Part shown: piece by piece, positions 33,423 to 40,733 of the stretch
Layout: the number at the start of each line of letters is the position of its first letter
Position numbering within the stretch: the stretch's first letter is position 1
NCBI GenBank assembly: GCA_015061985.1
Contig: SUVN01000002.1
Location: 62,001-126,000, forward strand
Direction of reading: 5' to 3'
Length of the DNA stretch: 64,000 nt
From: Akkermansiaceae bacterium
GTDB lineage: Bacteria; Verrucomicrobiota; Verrucomicrobiia; Verrucomicrobiales; Akkermansiaceae
Made by a program: the position numbers and the translations under genes
The notes under the pieces: generated by a model
What the model was told of the DNA's origin: nothing
Seen by the model: the letters and a program-made list of their open reading frames with translations, nothing else
The model's database searches: none

Positions 33423-34010
33423 ATGAAAATGAAACAGATAATGTTACTGGTGCTTGCCGTCGGGCTGTTATGCAGCTGCGGAGAGCGGGAACAGGCTGCT
33501 GCCAAGGTTACTTACGACAAGGCTGTGGATGCCTTGGTGGAGCAGGTAGGCAAGGCAGATGTGGCACTGGAGCTATACAAGAAAGAACTGCGCCAGCGCC
33601 GCGAGAACTGGATTAAGATGAAGCAGCTGAGCATCAGCTACGAGCGCCGTGCCAAGGAGGCGGTAGAGGCGGCCGCCAAATACCGCGCTGCCGGAAAGGA
33701 GAATCTGGCGGTGCTCAAGGATCAGGAATCACAGAAGTTTGCTTCCCGTGTGGCCGTGTTCAAGGAGAGGGAAGTGAAGGTGGAGGAGGCGTTCAAGACC
33801 TTCCAGCTGGAGATGGAGGAGAAAAGGGTGGCACTTCAGATTCTGAAGGATGAGGTGGCAGCACTTCGCTCCATGGGGAATCTGGGCGATGACCTTATGG
33901 CGGATGAATCGGAAGAACGTCTGGATCGTGCGCGGGCATTGGAGGAATCCATCAAGCAGGACTGCGACCGTGCTCAGGCGGCTATCGATGTGAACCTTTC
34001 TTCTTTCTGA
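33423..34010 (+). CDS. Coiled-coil lipoprotein
   Basis: A 195-residue predicted lipoprotein. The signal peptide ends in a lipobox (VGLLCSCGE), with the second Cys as the likely lipidated residue. The mature part is almost entirely helical and charged, with heptad-like Leu/Ala/Glu patterns (QVGKADVALELYKKELRQRR; VEEAFKTFQLEMEEKRVALQ), consistent with a long coiled coil. No enzyme motif is seen. It heads an operon with a membrane protein, an ankyrin membrane protein and a Sel1 segment, so it may be part of an envelope scaffold. Confidence 0.75.
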   Translation: MKMKQIMLLVLAVGLLCSCGEREQAAAKVTYDKAVDALVEQVGKADVALELYKKELRQRRENWIKMKQLSISYERRAKEAVEAAAKYRAAGKENLAVLKDQESQKFASRVAVFKEREVKVEEAFKTFQLEMEEKRVALQILKDEVAALRSMGNLGDDLMADESEERLDRARALEESIKQDCDRAQAAIDVNLSSF

Positions 34011-34030
34011 TATAGATTATCATATTTCCC

Positions 34031-34071
34031 CTCTCTCCGGTGCCCGGGATGTCTCGGTGTGTCGGAGAGAG
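34031..34071 (+). other. Intergenic hairpin
   Basis: CTCTCTCCG (34031-34039) pairs exactly with CGGAGAGAG (34063-34071) in the leader of the next gene. There is no T-run. It may be a processing or stability element. Confidence 0.4.
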
Positions 34072-34088
34072 CCTGTGTGCTTACGGCG

Positions 34089-34682
34089 ATGGAAATACTG
34101 GCTGCAATTTTGAATTTTCTGGGAGTGCTTCTGGTTATCGGTTCGGTAATCACCTTCCTTATCTCCATGGGAGGAGAGGTAGTATCCATGCTGGTGAGCC
34201 CACTGTTGATGATTATCGGTGTCACGCTGATAGGGATGGTAGAGCTATGCCACATGGATGATGAGAAAATGCGGGAGATTGCCGTTGAGGCTCTGAAAGA
34301 GGAAAAAGAAAATATCCTGATAAGAGAGTATCGCGACGAGTTGGAAACTTTTTACTTCTCCTTATCGGATATTTACCGAAATCGGGATAAGATACGGAGC
34401 ACGATAGATAATCTCCGAAACAAGAGCAAACAGATGTCAAATGAACAGGCCAGACAGATATTTAACCGCAAAATAGAGCAGTTGGAGAAACAGTGCAGGA
34501 GACTGGATGGCACTCGCTCGAAGCTGGAGCACTATGCCTATGAGCAGTTGCTGGTGAACTACGCCAAAACTCTGGAGGGCGAGGGGCTGAGTGCCGGTGT
34601 GGACTATTCGGGGGAAGTGCAGCGAGAGCTGGAGACGGTGAAATCCGTCATGGATGAGGTGGAGAAAATCAGCCGACAGTAA
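34089..34682 (+). CDS. Membrane protein with long helical cytoplasmic tail
   Basis: A 197-residue protein with two closely spaced N-terminal transmembrane helices (about 2-25 and 30-52; LNFLGVLLVIGSVITFLI, then LLMIIGVTLIGMVEL). A long charged helical region follows (about 60-197), likely coiled coil. No family recognised. ATG 34089 is preferred over an upstream GTG at 34059, which lies inside the hairpin and adds no recognisable sequence. It lies between the lipoprotein and the ankyrin gene in one operon. Confidence 0.65.
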   Translation: MEILAAILNFLGVLLVIGSVITFLISMGGEVVSMLVSPLLMIIGVTLIGMVELCHMDDEKMREIAVEALKEEKENILIREYRDELETFYFSLSDIYRNRDKIRSTIDNLRNKSKQMSNEQARQIFNRKIEQLEKQCRRLDGTRSKLEHYAYEQLLVNYAKTLEGEGLSAGVDYSGEVQRELETVKSVMDEVEKISRQ

Positions 34683-34689
34683 AACAGAT

Positions 34690-35697
34690 ATGGTACAGAT
34701 TATCTCCATTATATTGGGCTTCATCGGGCTGGCTGTTGCTGTGAATATCTATAACAGCCTTGAAGCGAAAGCGAAACAGAACAACCGAGAGGAGGCCATG
34801 GCGCTCTATCTCGAGGAGATGAGGAAAGTGACACTACCGAATCATGTTGATGGTTCGCTGCATGTGTCGGCCGATGTGTTGCGTTTTTCTGAGGAATATC
34901 TGCCGCTGCTGCACAGCAAGTGGGAACAGATTCTGGGCGAATATGCCGTTGTCAGTAAGAATGTGGCTCTCATGGATGCCAAGCGTAAGCGGCTTGCCGA
35001 GCTCAACGAATTGTGTCAGAATAAGATAGAGTGTTCCCAAAGTGAATTCTATGAGAAGTGGCGATCACTGCAGCAGAATCGTCTGAAGTCGCTGGGAAAA
35101 TGGCATCAGCAGATACTTTCATCTGTCGAGGTCTATTATGCGGAGGCTCAGGTGCGAAATATCGATTCGGATGAATATGTGCAAAGGCAGGTCGCCGGGT
35201 TGATTCATGGTGCAAACGCCGTACTGGGAGAATCCGGGCGAACCTTGGAGCCGATTCCCGAGCAGACGCTGACGGTGCTCACTTCTGCTGCAAAAGAAGA
35301 GGAGAAAACCTTACCGATGAAAGGGGAGACGCTATCAAGATTCATCTCAGGGCTGGAAGATGAGGTGCAGTCTGCACCCGGAGAGGAAAACCAGCGGCGA
35401 CATCTGCTGGCGCTGTTGTACCAAATTCGTGAGAGTGGCGATATTGACGTGACGTTGCCGGAAACAAAAGGCAACAGGGCGCTGCATTACGCCTGTGCCA
35501 TCGGGGATATGGAACTTGCAACATGGTTGCTTGATAATGGGGCTGACCCCACTGCAAAAACAGACAAGGGCTATTCTCCGATGTGGTGCATCGGTACGAA
35601 GAATCGAAGCAAAATGGTCAATCTGTTGCATGCGTATACCAACAAGAATGAGAGGAAGCATCAACCGAAGGAAGCAGCAGAACAAGCCACACCGTAG
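34690..35697 (+). CDS. Membrane-anchored ankyrin protein
   Basis: A 335-residue protein. An N-terminal transmembrane helix (about 3-20) is followed by a helical domain (about 30-220). The C-terminal ankyrin module (about 245-330) has RHLLALLYQI, KGNRALHYACAIGDMELATW and DNGADPTAKTDKGYSP. This module closely resembles those of the secreted ankyrin proteins at 9722-13488, down to the preceding short helix and the later Cys. The TAG stop at 35695-35697 is followed in the same frame by Sel1-repeat sequence, so the present end may be a truncation of a longer ankyrin-Sel1 protein. Confidence 0.75.
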   Translation: MVQIISIILGFIGLAVAVNIYNSLEAKAKQNNREEAMALYLEEMRKVTLPNHVDGSLHVSADVLRFSEEYLPLLHSKWEQILGEYAVVSKNVALMDAKRKRLAELNELCQNKIECSQSEFYEKWRSLQQNRLKSLGKWHQQILSSVEVYYAEAQVRNIDSDEYVQRQVAGLIHGANAVLGESGRTLEPIPEQTLTVLTSAAKEEEKTLPMKGETLSRFISGLEDEVQSAPGEENQRRHLLALLYQIRESGDIDVTLPETKGNRALHYACAIGDMELATWLLDNGADPTAKTDKGYSPMWCIGTKNRSKMVNLLHAYTNKNERKHQPKEAAEQATP

Positions 35698-36105
35698 CAT
35701 GATGGCTCACATGAGCAATCTGTCAACACCCATGCAGAGGCAGCTTGTGCTGAAGGTCTGGAGTGGCAATTCGGCCGGAATGACCGGCAGAAAAATGAGG
35801 AGAACGCCGTGGCTTGCTATCGCCGAGCGGCAGAGGCCGGGCATGCCGCCGCGCAGAATAATCTGGGGCACATGTATCACCAAGGCTGGGGCATCAGCAA
35901 GGATTTGAATCAGGCGGCTCACTGGTACAGACTCTCTGCCGAGCAGGGGAATGTCTTCGGCCAGAGCAACTATGGCACCTGTCTGGAATTCGGCTGGGGA
36001 GTACGCGCCAATAAGACAGAAGTCATCGAGTGGTATCGCAAAGCTGCCCGTCAGGGCCACTCCTCCGCGCAGAAGCATCTGCAGCGCGTGGAGGTGGCTC
36101 CGTGA
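35698..36105 (+). pseudogene. Sel1-repeat segment cut off by an in-frame stop
   Basis: From 35698 the frame of the ankyrin gene continues past its TAG without another stop to 36105. The translation is Sel1-like from about 35735 on: a first repeat (EGLEWQFGRN ... ACYRRAAEAG) and two full ones (AQNNLGHMYHQGWGISKDLN; GQSNYGTCLEFGWGVRANK). No ATG lies in this frame, and the only good start is GTG at 35809, which would drop half of the first repeat. Either the stop is a recent mutation, or it is read through, or a 98-residue protein starts at the GTG. I cannot choose between these from sequence alone. Confidence 0.6.
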
Positions 36106-36106
36106 C

Positions 36107-36868
36107 TCAGGTCTCCGGGATATCCATTCCCAGAAATCTCATGGCGTTGCGAGACAGAATATCCTGAGAAGAAAAGAGTCCGCCCTCGCGCCGCAGATAG
36201 GCGGAGAGGCTGATGGTTGAATACCGCTGCGGAGCCGGAATATCGCTCCCGAACATGATACGCCGTTCGTCTGCTCCGGCATCCAGCCAGGCATTCACCG
36301 TTTGGGGGGAAACAAAGGCTGTATCAACGTACACGTGGGGCAATTCTGCTAATACACCGGGGACATCCTCATGCGGTTTACCGTGCGCGAGGTCGATGGA
36401 TAATTCCGCGAATTGACGACAATACGGCACATACTCGCTGATGGTATTACTGTTTCCTTTATCGTTAATACCCGTATGAATCTGTACCGGGAAAGTGCGT
36501 TCGCGAGCGATACTCAACACTCGCACCAACAACTCCGGCTGTTGCAGCCACGCCGACTCTCCTCCATGCAGTTTGAACCCCTCATACAGCCCCTCCGGCA
36601 AGCGTGCCAAATCGGGGTCATGTGCCAGATATCGCATCCCCACCCAGAAGAAAATATGTGCCCGCTTCCCGGTCAGCCGCTTCATTTCCCGTGCTTCGGC
36701 GTGCATGCTTGTGCCCGCTGTATCCCAGATGGCGTTGGTCGAGGAAACGATGAATTCATCCACCCCGGCGCGAGTCAACGCGCCGAATATTCGCCGGGGG
36801 GAGTAGTAATACGGCTCGGCTTTGCCCCAACGCGGGAAATATCCCATGTGGACGTGGGCATCAAACAT
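36107..36868 (-). CDS. Amidohydrolase-superfamily metal hydrolase in RiPP locus
   Basis: A 253-residue TIM-barrel hydrolase of the amidohydrolase-2 (TatD-like) type. Metal ligands are visible: DAHVHMG at the N-terminus, FKLHGGES (about residue 97), VQIHTG (about 127), DLAHGKP (about 158) and MFGSDIPAP (about 208). Its start is six bases after the stop of the second radical SAM gene, so it belongs to that operon. It could act in maturation, removal or detoxification of the peptide product; that role is inferred from position alone. It is convergent with the Sel1 segment with a 1-base gap. Confidence 0.82.
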   Translation of the reverse strand: MFDAHVHMGYFPRWGKAEPYYYSPRRIFGALTRAGVDEFIVSSTNAIWDTAGTSMHAEAREMKRLTGKRAHIFFWVGMRYLAHDPDLARLPEGLYEGFKLHGGESAWLQQPELLVRVLSIARERTFPVQIHTGINDKGNSNTISEYVPYCRQFAELSIDLAHGKPHEDVPGVLAELPHVYVDTAFVSPQTVNAWLDAGADERRIMFGSDIPAPQRYSTISLSAYLRREGGLFSSQDILSRNAMRFLGMDIPET

Positions 36869-36874
36869 GACGAA

Positions 36875-38326
36875 TCAGGGACGCAATTTCTTCATCTGCT
36901 CATGTTTCATATCCACCACGATGTGGTTTTGCTCGGCCACCTTGCAGAAATGCTCTGCTGGTGTAAACATGTCGCCGGTCTCATTGTAGTTGCGGCACAG
37001 GCAGATGGAGCAGTAATCGCGGTCCTTGCAAACGGCGCATTTTGGAAACTTGGCCTTGGTTGCGTGGCGGACAAGGTTCAGCTTCTCCGAATTCAGCCAC
37101 ACTTCTCTGAGCGATTGTTGATGCACATTGCCTATCACATAATCCCCGAATGCAGGGCAGGGGTAGAAATCTCCGTTGGCCGCCAGACACAAGGAATCCA
37201 CCCCGGCACCGCAGGCTTTCTGCGCCATCCAGGCTTCCGGGGATGGCATCTCCGCTTTCTTACCCACGGCAAAATACTCGCTCTCCGTCGGCACGGCGCG
37301 CAGAATCACATCTTCGAGAATCTCGCGGGTCTGCGGAATCGTCAGGCGGTTGCACAGGTTGGAGCAATTACCATCGTACTTCGCCATGATGATGAAATCT
37401 GTCTGGGCAGACATCTTGAGACTTTCGGCAAATTTGATGACATCCGGGTAGCCCTGATAGTTGATTTGCAGGCAGGGGCAGGAGATACGCACCGGTACAT
37501 CGGCCGCTCTCAGTCGGATAATAGCATCCACCGTGCGTTTCCACGAGCCTTTCAGACAGGTAACGGCATCGTGAATTTCCGGGTTCATGCTGTACAGAGA
37601 CACCTGCACCGTAGCATCCGCCTCGCGCAGGACGCGAATTTTCTCGTCCGTGCAAACTGTCAGGTTGGAGAGAACTCCCACCGTGCAATCCCGCTCTCGT
37701 ATTGCCTGCACAATGCGGGTGAAATCCTTGTGCATCATACATTCACCGCCGGAAAGCGAGATGCTCACCCCGCCCATAGCGCGGAACTCATCCAGCACAG
37801 AGCATATCTTTTCATACGAAAGATACAGCGGATTGTACGCCGGAATATAGCAATGGCGGCAGCGTTCCGTGCAATTCTGCGTGATATCCATGTGTAGCGA
37901 GAACAGCGTCGGGTGCTCGCGGAAATACTCACCCAGCACATCCTGCGATATTTTGGAAAATCCACCATCAGCAGTTTGCCGACGCTCATACTGAGCAATG
38001 GTCTTGGGCTTTTCCACATTGTAGGTGAACCGCTGCTCCTGAACATCCAGTGCCTCGGGCGTATCCCCGGCAAGCAGATAGCCCTCCTGCACAAGCATGG
38101 TCACAAATTCATCGAAATCCCGGCAAATTTCCTCTTTATCGCCATCCGTATAAATCGAGAGGATATAATTTACCATCTCGGATTTCTCCGTGGGAACACG
38201 CGTCAGTTTTTCGCAGAATACCGCCGCATCGCGAAACACGCGGTCGCTGGCATTGAGACGGTGAAAGAAATAAGTAAACGGCCCGAATTGGCGTTTGAAA
38301 GTCTGGTTGGAAAGTCGAAGAAGCAT
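36875..38326 (-). CDS. Radical SAM/SPASM peptide maturase B
   Basis: A 483-residue enzyme with three parts. Residues about 1-90 resemble a PqqD-like leader-recognition domain (FDEFVTMLVQEGYLLAG). The radical SAM core has the [4Fe-4S] cluster motif CTERCRHCY (C152, C156, C159) and SLSGGECMMH. The C-terminal SPASM region is Cys-rich (KACGAGVDSLCLAANGDFYP; CAVCKDRDYCSICLCRNYNE) and should bind extra Fe-S clusters. SPASM enzymes commonly form thioether or C-C crosslinks in ribosomal peptides. It shares build and many phrases with the next gene (YSMN, GSWKRT, CRNYNETG/TRNFNETA), so the two are paralogues. Confidence 0.9.
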   Translation of the reverse strand: MLLRLSNQTFKRQFGPFTYFFHRLNASDRVFRDAAVFCEKLTRVPTEKSEMVNYILSIYTDGDKEEICRDFDEFVTMLVQEGYLLAGDTPEALDVQEQRFTYNVEKPKTIAQYERRQTADGGFSKISQDVLGEYFREHPTLFSLHMDITQNCTERCRHCYIPAYNPLYLSYEKICSVLDEFRAMGGVSISLSGGECMMHKDFTRIVQAIRERDCTVGVLSNLTVCTDEKIRVLREADATVQVSLYSMNPEIHDAVTCLKGSWKRTVDAIIRLRAADVPVRISCPCLQINYQGYPDVIKFAESLKMSAQTDFIIMAKYDGNCSNLCNRLTIPQTREILEDVILRAVPTESEYFAVGKKAEMPSPEAWMAQKACGAGVDSLCLAANGDFYPCPAFGDYVIGNVHQQSLREVWLNSEKLNLVRHATKAKFPKCAVCKDRDYCSICLCRNYNETGDMFTPAEHFCKVAEQNHIVVDMKHEQMKKLRP

Positions 38327-38338
38327 AGAAATTGAATG

Positions 38339-39694
38339 TTAGTGGTTGCTGAAAAGTTTTCGTCTTATCTGTGCCGCTTGGCAGCGAGCCTCTGTGTGGG
38401 TGAACATATTGGCGGTTTCATTAAAATTACGGGTGGGGCATACCTTACACCAGGGGCGGTTTTCACAATGAGCACATTCACCGAAATCCTTATTTTTTAA
38501 TGCTCTCAGTGCCTGAATTTTCTCGCCGTTCCACACCTCGGCAAAGCTTTGCTCGTGTGCATTGCCCAGCACAATGCCGTGGCATCCGTCGCAGGGGTAG
38601 TAAATCCCCTCGGCATTGAGATTGATGCTCTGCTTGCCGATGTCGCACACCTTGGCTTCCGGGGCACAGCGTTCGGGGGATGCCGGTGCTTTGTAAAATA
38701 AATCACGGTGCTCGCACCAGACGCACTCCGTTTCCTCCGGCGAAAGGGCACAGGATTGGTTCGAACAATCATGGTCTACCTGCCCGAAAATGTCGCAGTC
38801 GGGTATCAGGTGCATGCTGTGTGCTTTGGCGAACTCCCGCAACGCCGGTAACGCATGGCGGTTCGCCTGCATGATGGGGGTGGCCAGCCGCACCGGGACT
38901 CCTGCTTTTTCTAACGCCAATATGGCATCCATCGTTTTTTCCCAGGAGCCGGGTATCGTGGTGATTTTGTCGTGTTCCTCCGCATTCATGCTGTAGAGGG
39001 ACACATTCACAAACTGCGGTTGCACCTCTGCCAGAAAGGCCACCATATCCGCATCGCAGCGCGTCAGGTTCGACATCACGATGAAATTCAGGTTCAACCC
39101 CTTGGCATAGAGGATAAAATCCCGGAACTGTGGGTGCAGCATGCACTCACCCCCGGAAAACATGACGGTCAGTCCCCCCGCTTCGCGGAACTCCCGCAAG
39201 ACTCGCAGCCCTAGCTCCAAGGGAAGAAATCGAGGCCTGTAATCTGCTATGTAGCAGTGAATACAGCGCTCCGTGCAGGCGTTCGTCAAGTCTATATGAA
39301 GGGAGTTCGGCAGAGCATGGTGCTCGTAGAAGGTGCCGATGGGGAAAGGCTGTTCTTTTTCTTCCTCCTCGTTGGCACCGCTGCGGAAATCGGGGGTATC
39401 CGAAGGAACAGCCGAAGCTTCCGCCCCTTCGCTCTCGCAATTCAGAAAGGTGGCCGCTGCCTGTTCTGTATAAAAAGCTCGCACATCATCTGCTACTTCC
39501 TGCGGCTGCACTGCAAATGCCTGCGCCACTTCGGCTATAATCTCGTCCGTCTCCTTTATTTCACCTTGTTCGATGGGGTGTAAAAACACCTGCGCATTTT
39601 TCAGGATACGGCATGCGTAGGTGCGTTTATTCCAGAGGAGTGATTCTTCCCCTGCGTGGCGTAGATAGGTGTGTTCGTTCAGTGCGAATTTCAT
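38339..39694 (-). CDS. Radical SAM/SPASM peptide maturase A
   Basis: A 451-residue paralogue of the downstream enzyme. The N-terminal region (about 1-85; QEVADDVRAFYTEQAAATFL) is probably a PqqD-like leader-binding domain. An acidic linker (about 86-115) follows, then the radical SAM motif CTERCIHCY (C140, C144, C147) with MFSGGECMLH. The SPASM part contains CDGCHG and CAHCENRPWCKVCPTRNFNE. It lies 133 bases after the precursor gene, with a terminator hairpin in between, and 12 bases before maturase B. It should modify the 45-residue Cys-rich peptide; the exact bond formed is not predictable here. Confidence 0.9.
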   Translation of the reverse strand: MKFALNEHTYLRHAGEESLLWNKRTYACRILKNAQVFLHPIEQGEIKETDEIIAEVAQAFAVQPQEVADDVRAFYTEQAAATFLNCESEGAEASAVPSDTPDFRSGANEEEEKEQPFPIGTFYEHHALPNSLHIDLTNACTERCIHCYIADYRPRFLPLELGLRVLREFREAGGLTVMFSGGECMLHPQFRDFILYAKGLNLNFIVMSNLTRCDADMVAFLAEVQPQFVNVSLYSMNAEEHDKITTIPGSWEKTMDAILALEKAGVPVRLATPIMQANRHALPALREFAKAHSMHLIPDCDIFGQVDHDCSNQSCALSPEETECVWCEHRDLFYKAPASPERCAPEAKVCDIGKQSINLNAEGIYYPCDGCHGIVLGNAHEQSFAEVWNGEKIQALRALKNKDFGECAHCENRPWCKVCPTRNFNETANMFTHTEARCQAAQIRRKLFSNH

Positions 39695-39773
39695 AAGCCA
39701 GAAAAATCGGTACTTTAGCGAGATTATAATAATTCAGTTTTCTACAATTTTCCTAGGGTCGTAGGCAAGGCTT

Positions 39774-39810
39774 GAAAAACGGCAGACGGGGAATATCTCC
39801 CCGCCTGCCG
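39774..39810 (-). terminator. Terminator/attenuator between precursor and maturase genes
   Basis: On the minus strand a GC-rich stem (GGCAG-CGGGGAG pairing with CTCCCCG-CTGCC, one mismatch, 39780-39810) is followed by GTTTTTC. Its position after a RiPP precursor fits the common arrangement in which the precursor is made in excess over its enzymes by partial readthrough. Confidence 0.8.
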
Positions 39811-39827
39811 GATAAGTCGGTTTCAGT

Positions 39828-39965
39828 TTATCTCAGCGGCCCGCACATGCACTTGGTGTTGCTGCCACTACACGATGTGTATTGCACTTTCTCCGTCGGG
39901 CAACCTGCGACATAGGACTGAGTAGCCTCGCTGGAGGCAACGATTTCGGGCTTCTTGTAGCTCAT
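39828..39965 (-). CDS. Candidate Cys-rich RiPP precursor peptide
   Basis: A 45-residue peptide, ATG at 39965 and TAA at 39828. The N-terminal part begins MSYKKPEIVASSE, a KKPEI-type leader, followed by a Ser/Thr/Ala stretch and SYVAGCP. The C-terminal half is rich in Cys, Ser, Thr and Gly, with cysteines at positions 22, 32, 39 and 41 and the ending CMCGPLR. It sits directly upstream of two radical SAM/SPASM genes and before a terminator. Leader followed by a Cys/Ser/Thr-rich core beside SPASM enzymes is typical for sactipeptides, ranthipeptides and related RiPPs. No protease or exporter gene is seen nearby. The start follows an A-rich leader without a Shine-Dalgarno sequence. Confidence 0.8.
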   Translation of the reverse strand: MSYKKPEIVASSEATQSYVAGCPTEKVQYTSCSGSNTKCMCGPLR

Positions 39966-40053
39966 AGTATTGATTTCTATTTGTTAGTGTTTGTTTGTTT
40001 CCGGCAAAGCCGGCTTTCCACGGGATGGTGGGAAGAGGTTCGGGGTAGAGGGG

Positions 40054-40401
40054 TTACGGATGCGTAACCATACGGGAAAGCGGTTCCTTAGCCATGGCTA
40101 TCACGCGCTCGCCACGAATACCGATTTTGTTTTTGGAAAGTAACGCAGGCGACATTAAGCAAATCTGTTCGACGTAGTGCCGATGCATCGAAACTCCTTT
40201 TGTGGTTAAGGCGCGCTCAGTGCGTACAAAGACACTAATCCGTCCGTTTGCCGTTTTCGGTTTTTCCCAATTACGGTGCTCGGAATCCATGTTGAGGTGG
40301 TAGAGATAGGAAATAAACCAGGATGCACCCATCGTGGTTAAATCATCCCCACCTTCAAAGGCAAAGGCGTGCCTGTTTGTCTGCTCTGTTTTTTGTGTCA
40401 T
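40054..40401 (-). CDS. Unknown protein at the head of the RiPP operon
   Basis: A 115-residue soluble protein with no recognised family. It has a Gly/Asp-rich early part (FAFEGGDDLTTMGASWFISY), a basic middle (GRISVFVRTERALTTKG) and a basic C-terminus. No signal peptide, cysteine cluster or helix-turn-helix is obvious. It lies between the operon promoter (40485-40512) and the precursor gene, in the same direction. It could be a regulator, a leader-binding partner or an immunity protein; none can be chosen. ATG 40401 follows an A-rich AACAAC leader; ATG 40425 eight codons upstream is the alternative. Confidence 0.55.
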   Translation of the reverse strand: MTQKTEQTNRHAFAFEGGDDLTTMGASWFISYLYHLNMDSEHRNWEKPKTANGRISVFVRTERALTTKGVSMHRHYVEQICLMSPALLSKNKIGIRGERVIAMAKEPLSRMVTHP

Positions 40402-40484
40402 CAGTTGTTTGTAATTTAAGTGCATCGACTATAGGGATGATGTCTGCTGCGTGGTACACTGGGGATGCGACCCTTGGTGAGTTT

Positions 40485-40512
40485 ATGATATCCTAAAGAG
40501 AGAATAAGTCAA
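40485..40512 (-). promoter_or_regulatory. Promoter of the RiPP operon
   Basis: On the minus strand TTGACT (40507-40512), 16-base spacer, TATCAT (40485-40490). The predicted start near 40478 leaves about 77 bases to ATG 40401. Confidence 0.6.
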
Positions 40513-40733
40513 TAAAAAATCTCAAAAAGATAAAGATGGAGGAAGAACGGTAGAAAAAAGATGCGAATAGATATCGCGAGGGGACAAGTTTTCGGTGGTC
40601 TCGGATGTCAGAGTGAGAATTTAATTGAAAATAAGAATGACATCGTTCTCATATTGTGTTATAGCTTGTCATAGGCGTATTGAGAGCAATGGGTATGATA
40701 AAATCATCCTCCATACGTTTCGGAGCACCACCA
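40513..40733. other. AT-rich intergenic stretch, no gene seen
   Basis: It separates the minus-strand RiPP operon from the plus-strand ankyrin genes and is more A/T-rich than its surroundings. I see no RNA gene or convincing promoter for the ankyrin gene, though TATAG- and TATGATAAA-like strings occur at 40660 and 40694. Confidence 0.4.

Noticed and set aside
40680..40733. Earlier starts (TTG 40680, ATG 40689) for ankyrin protein 1
   Set aside because: Possible, but they add residues without recognisable pattern; left as an alternative.
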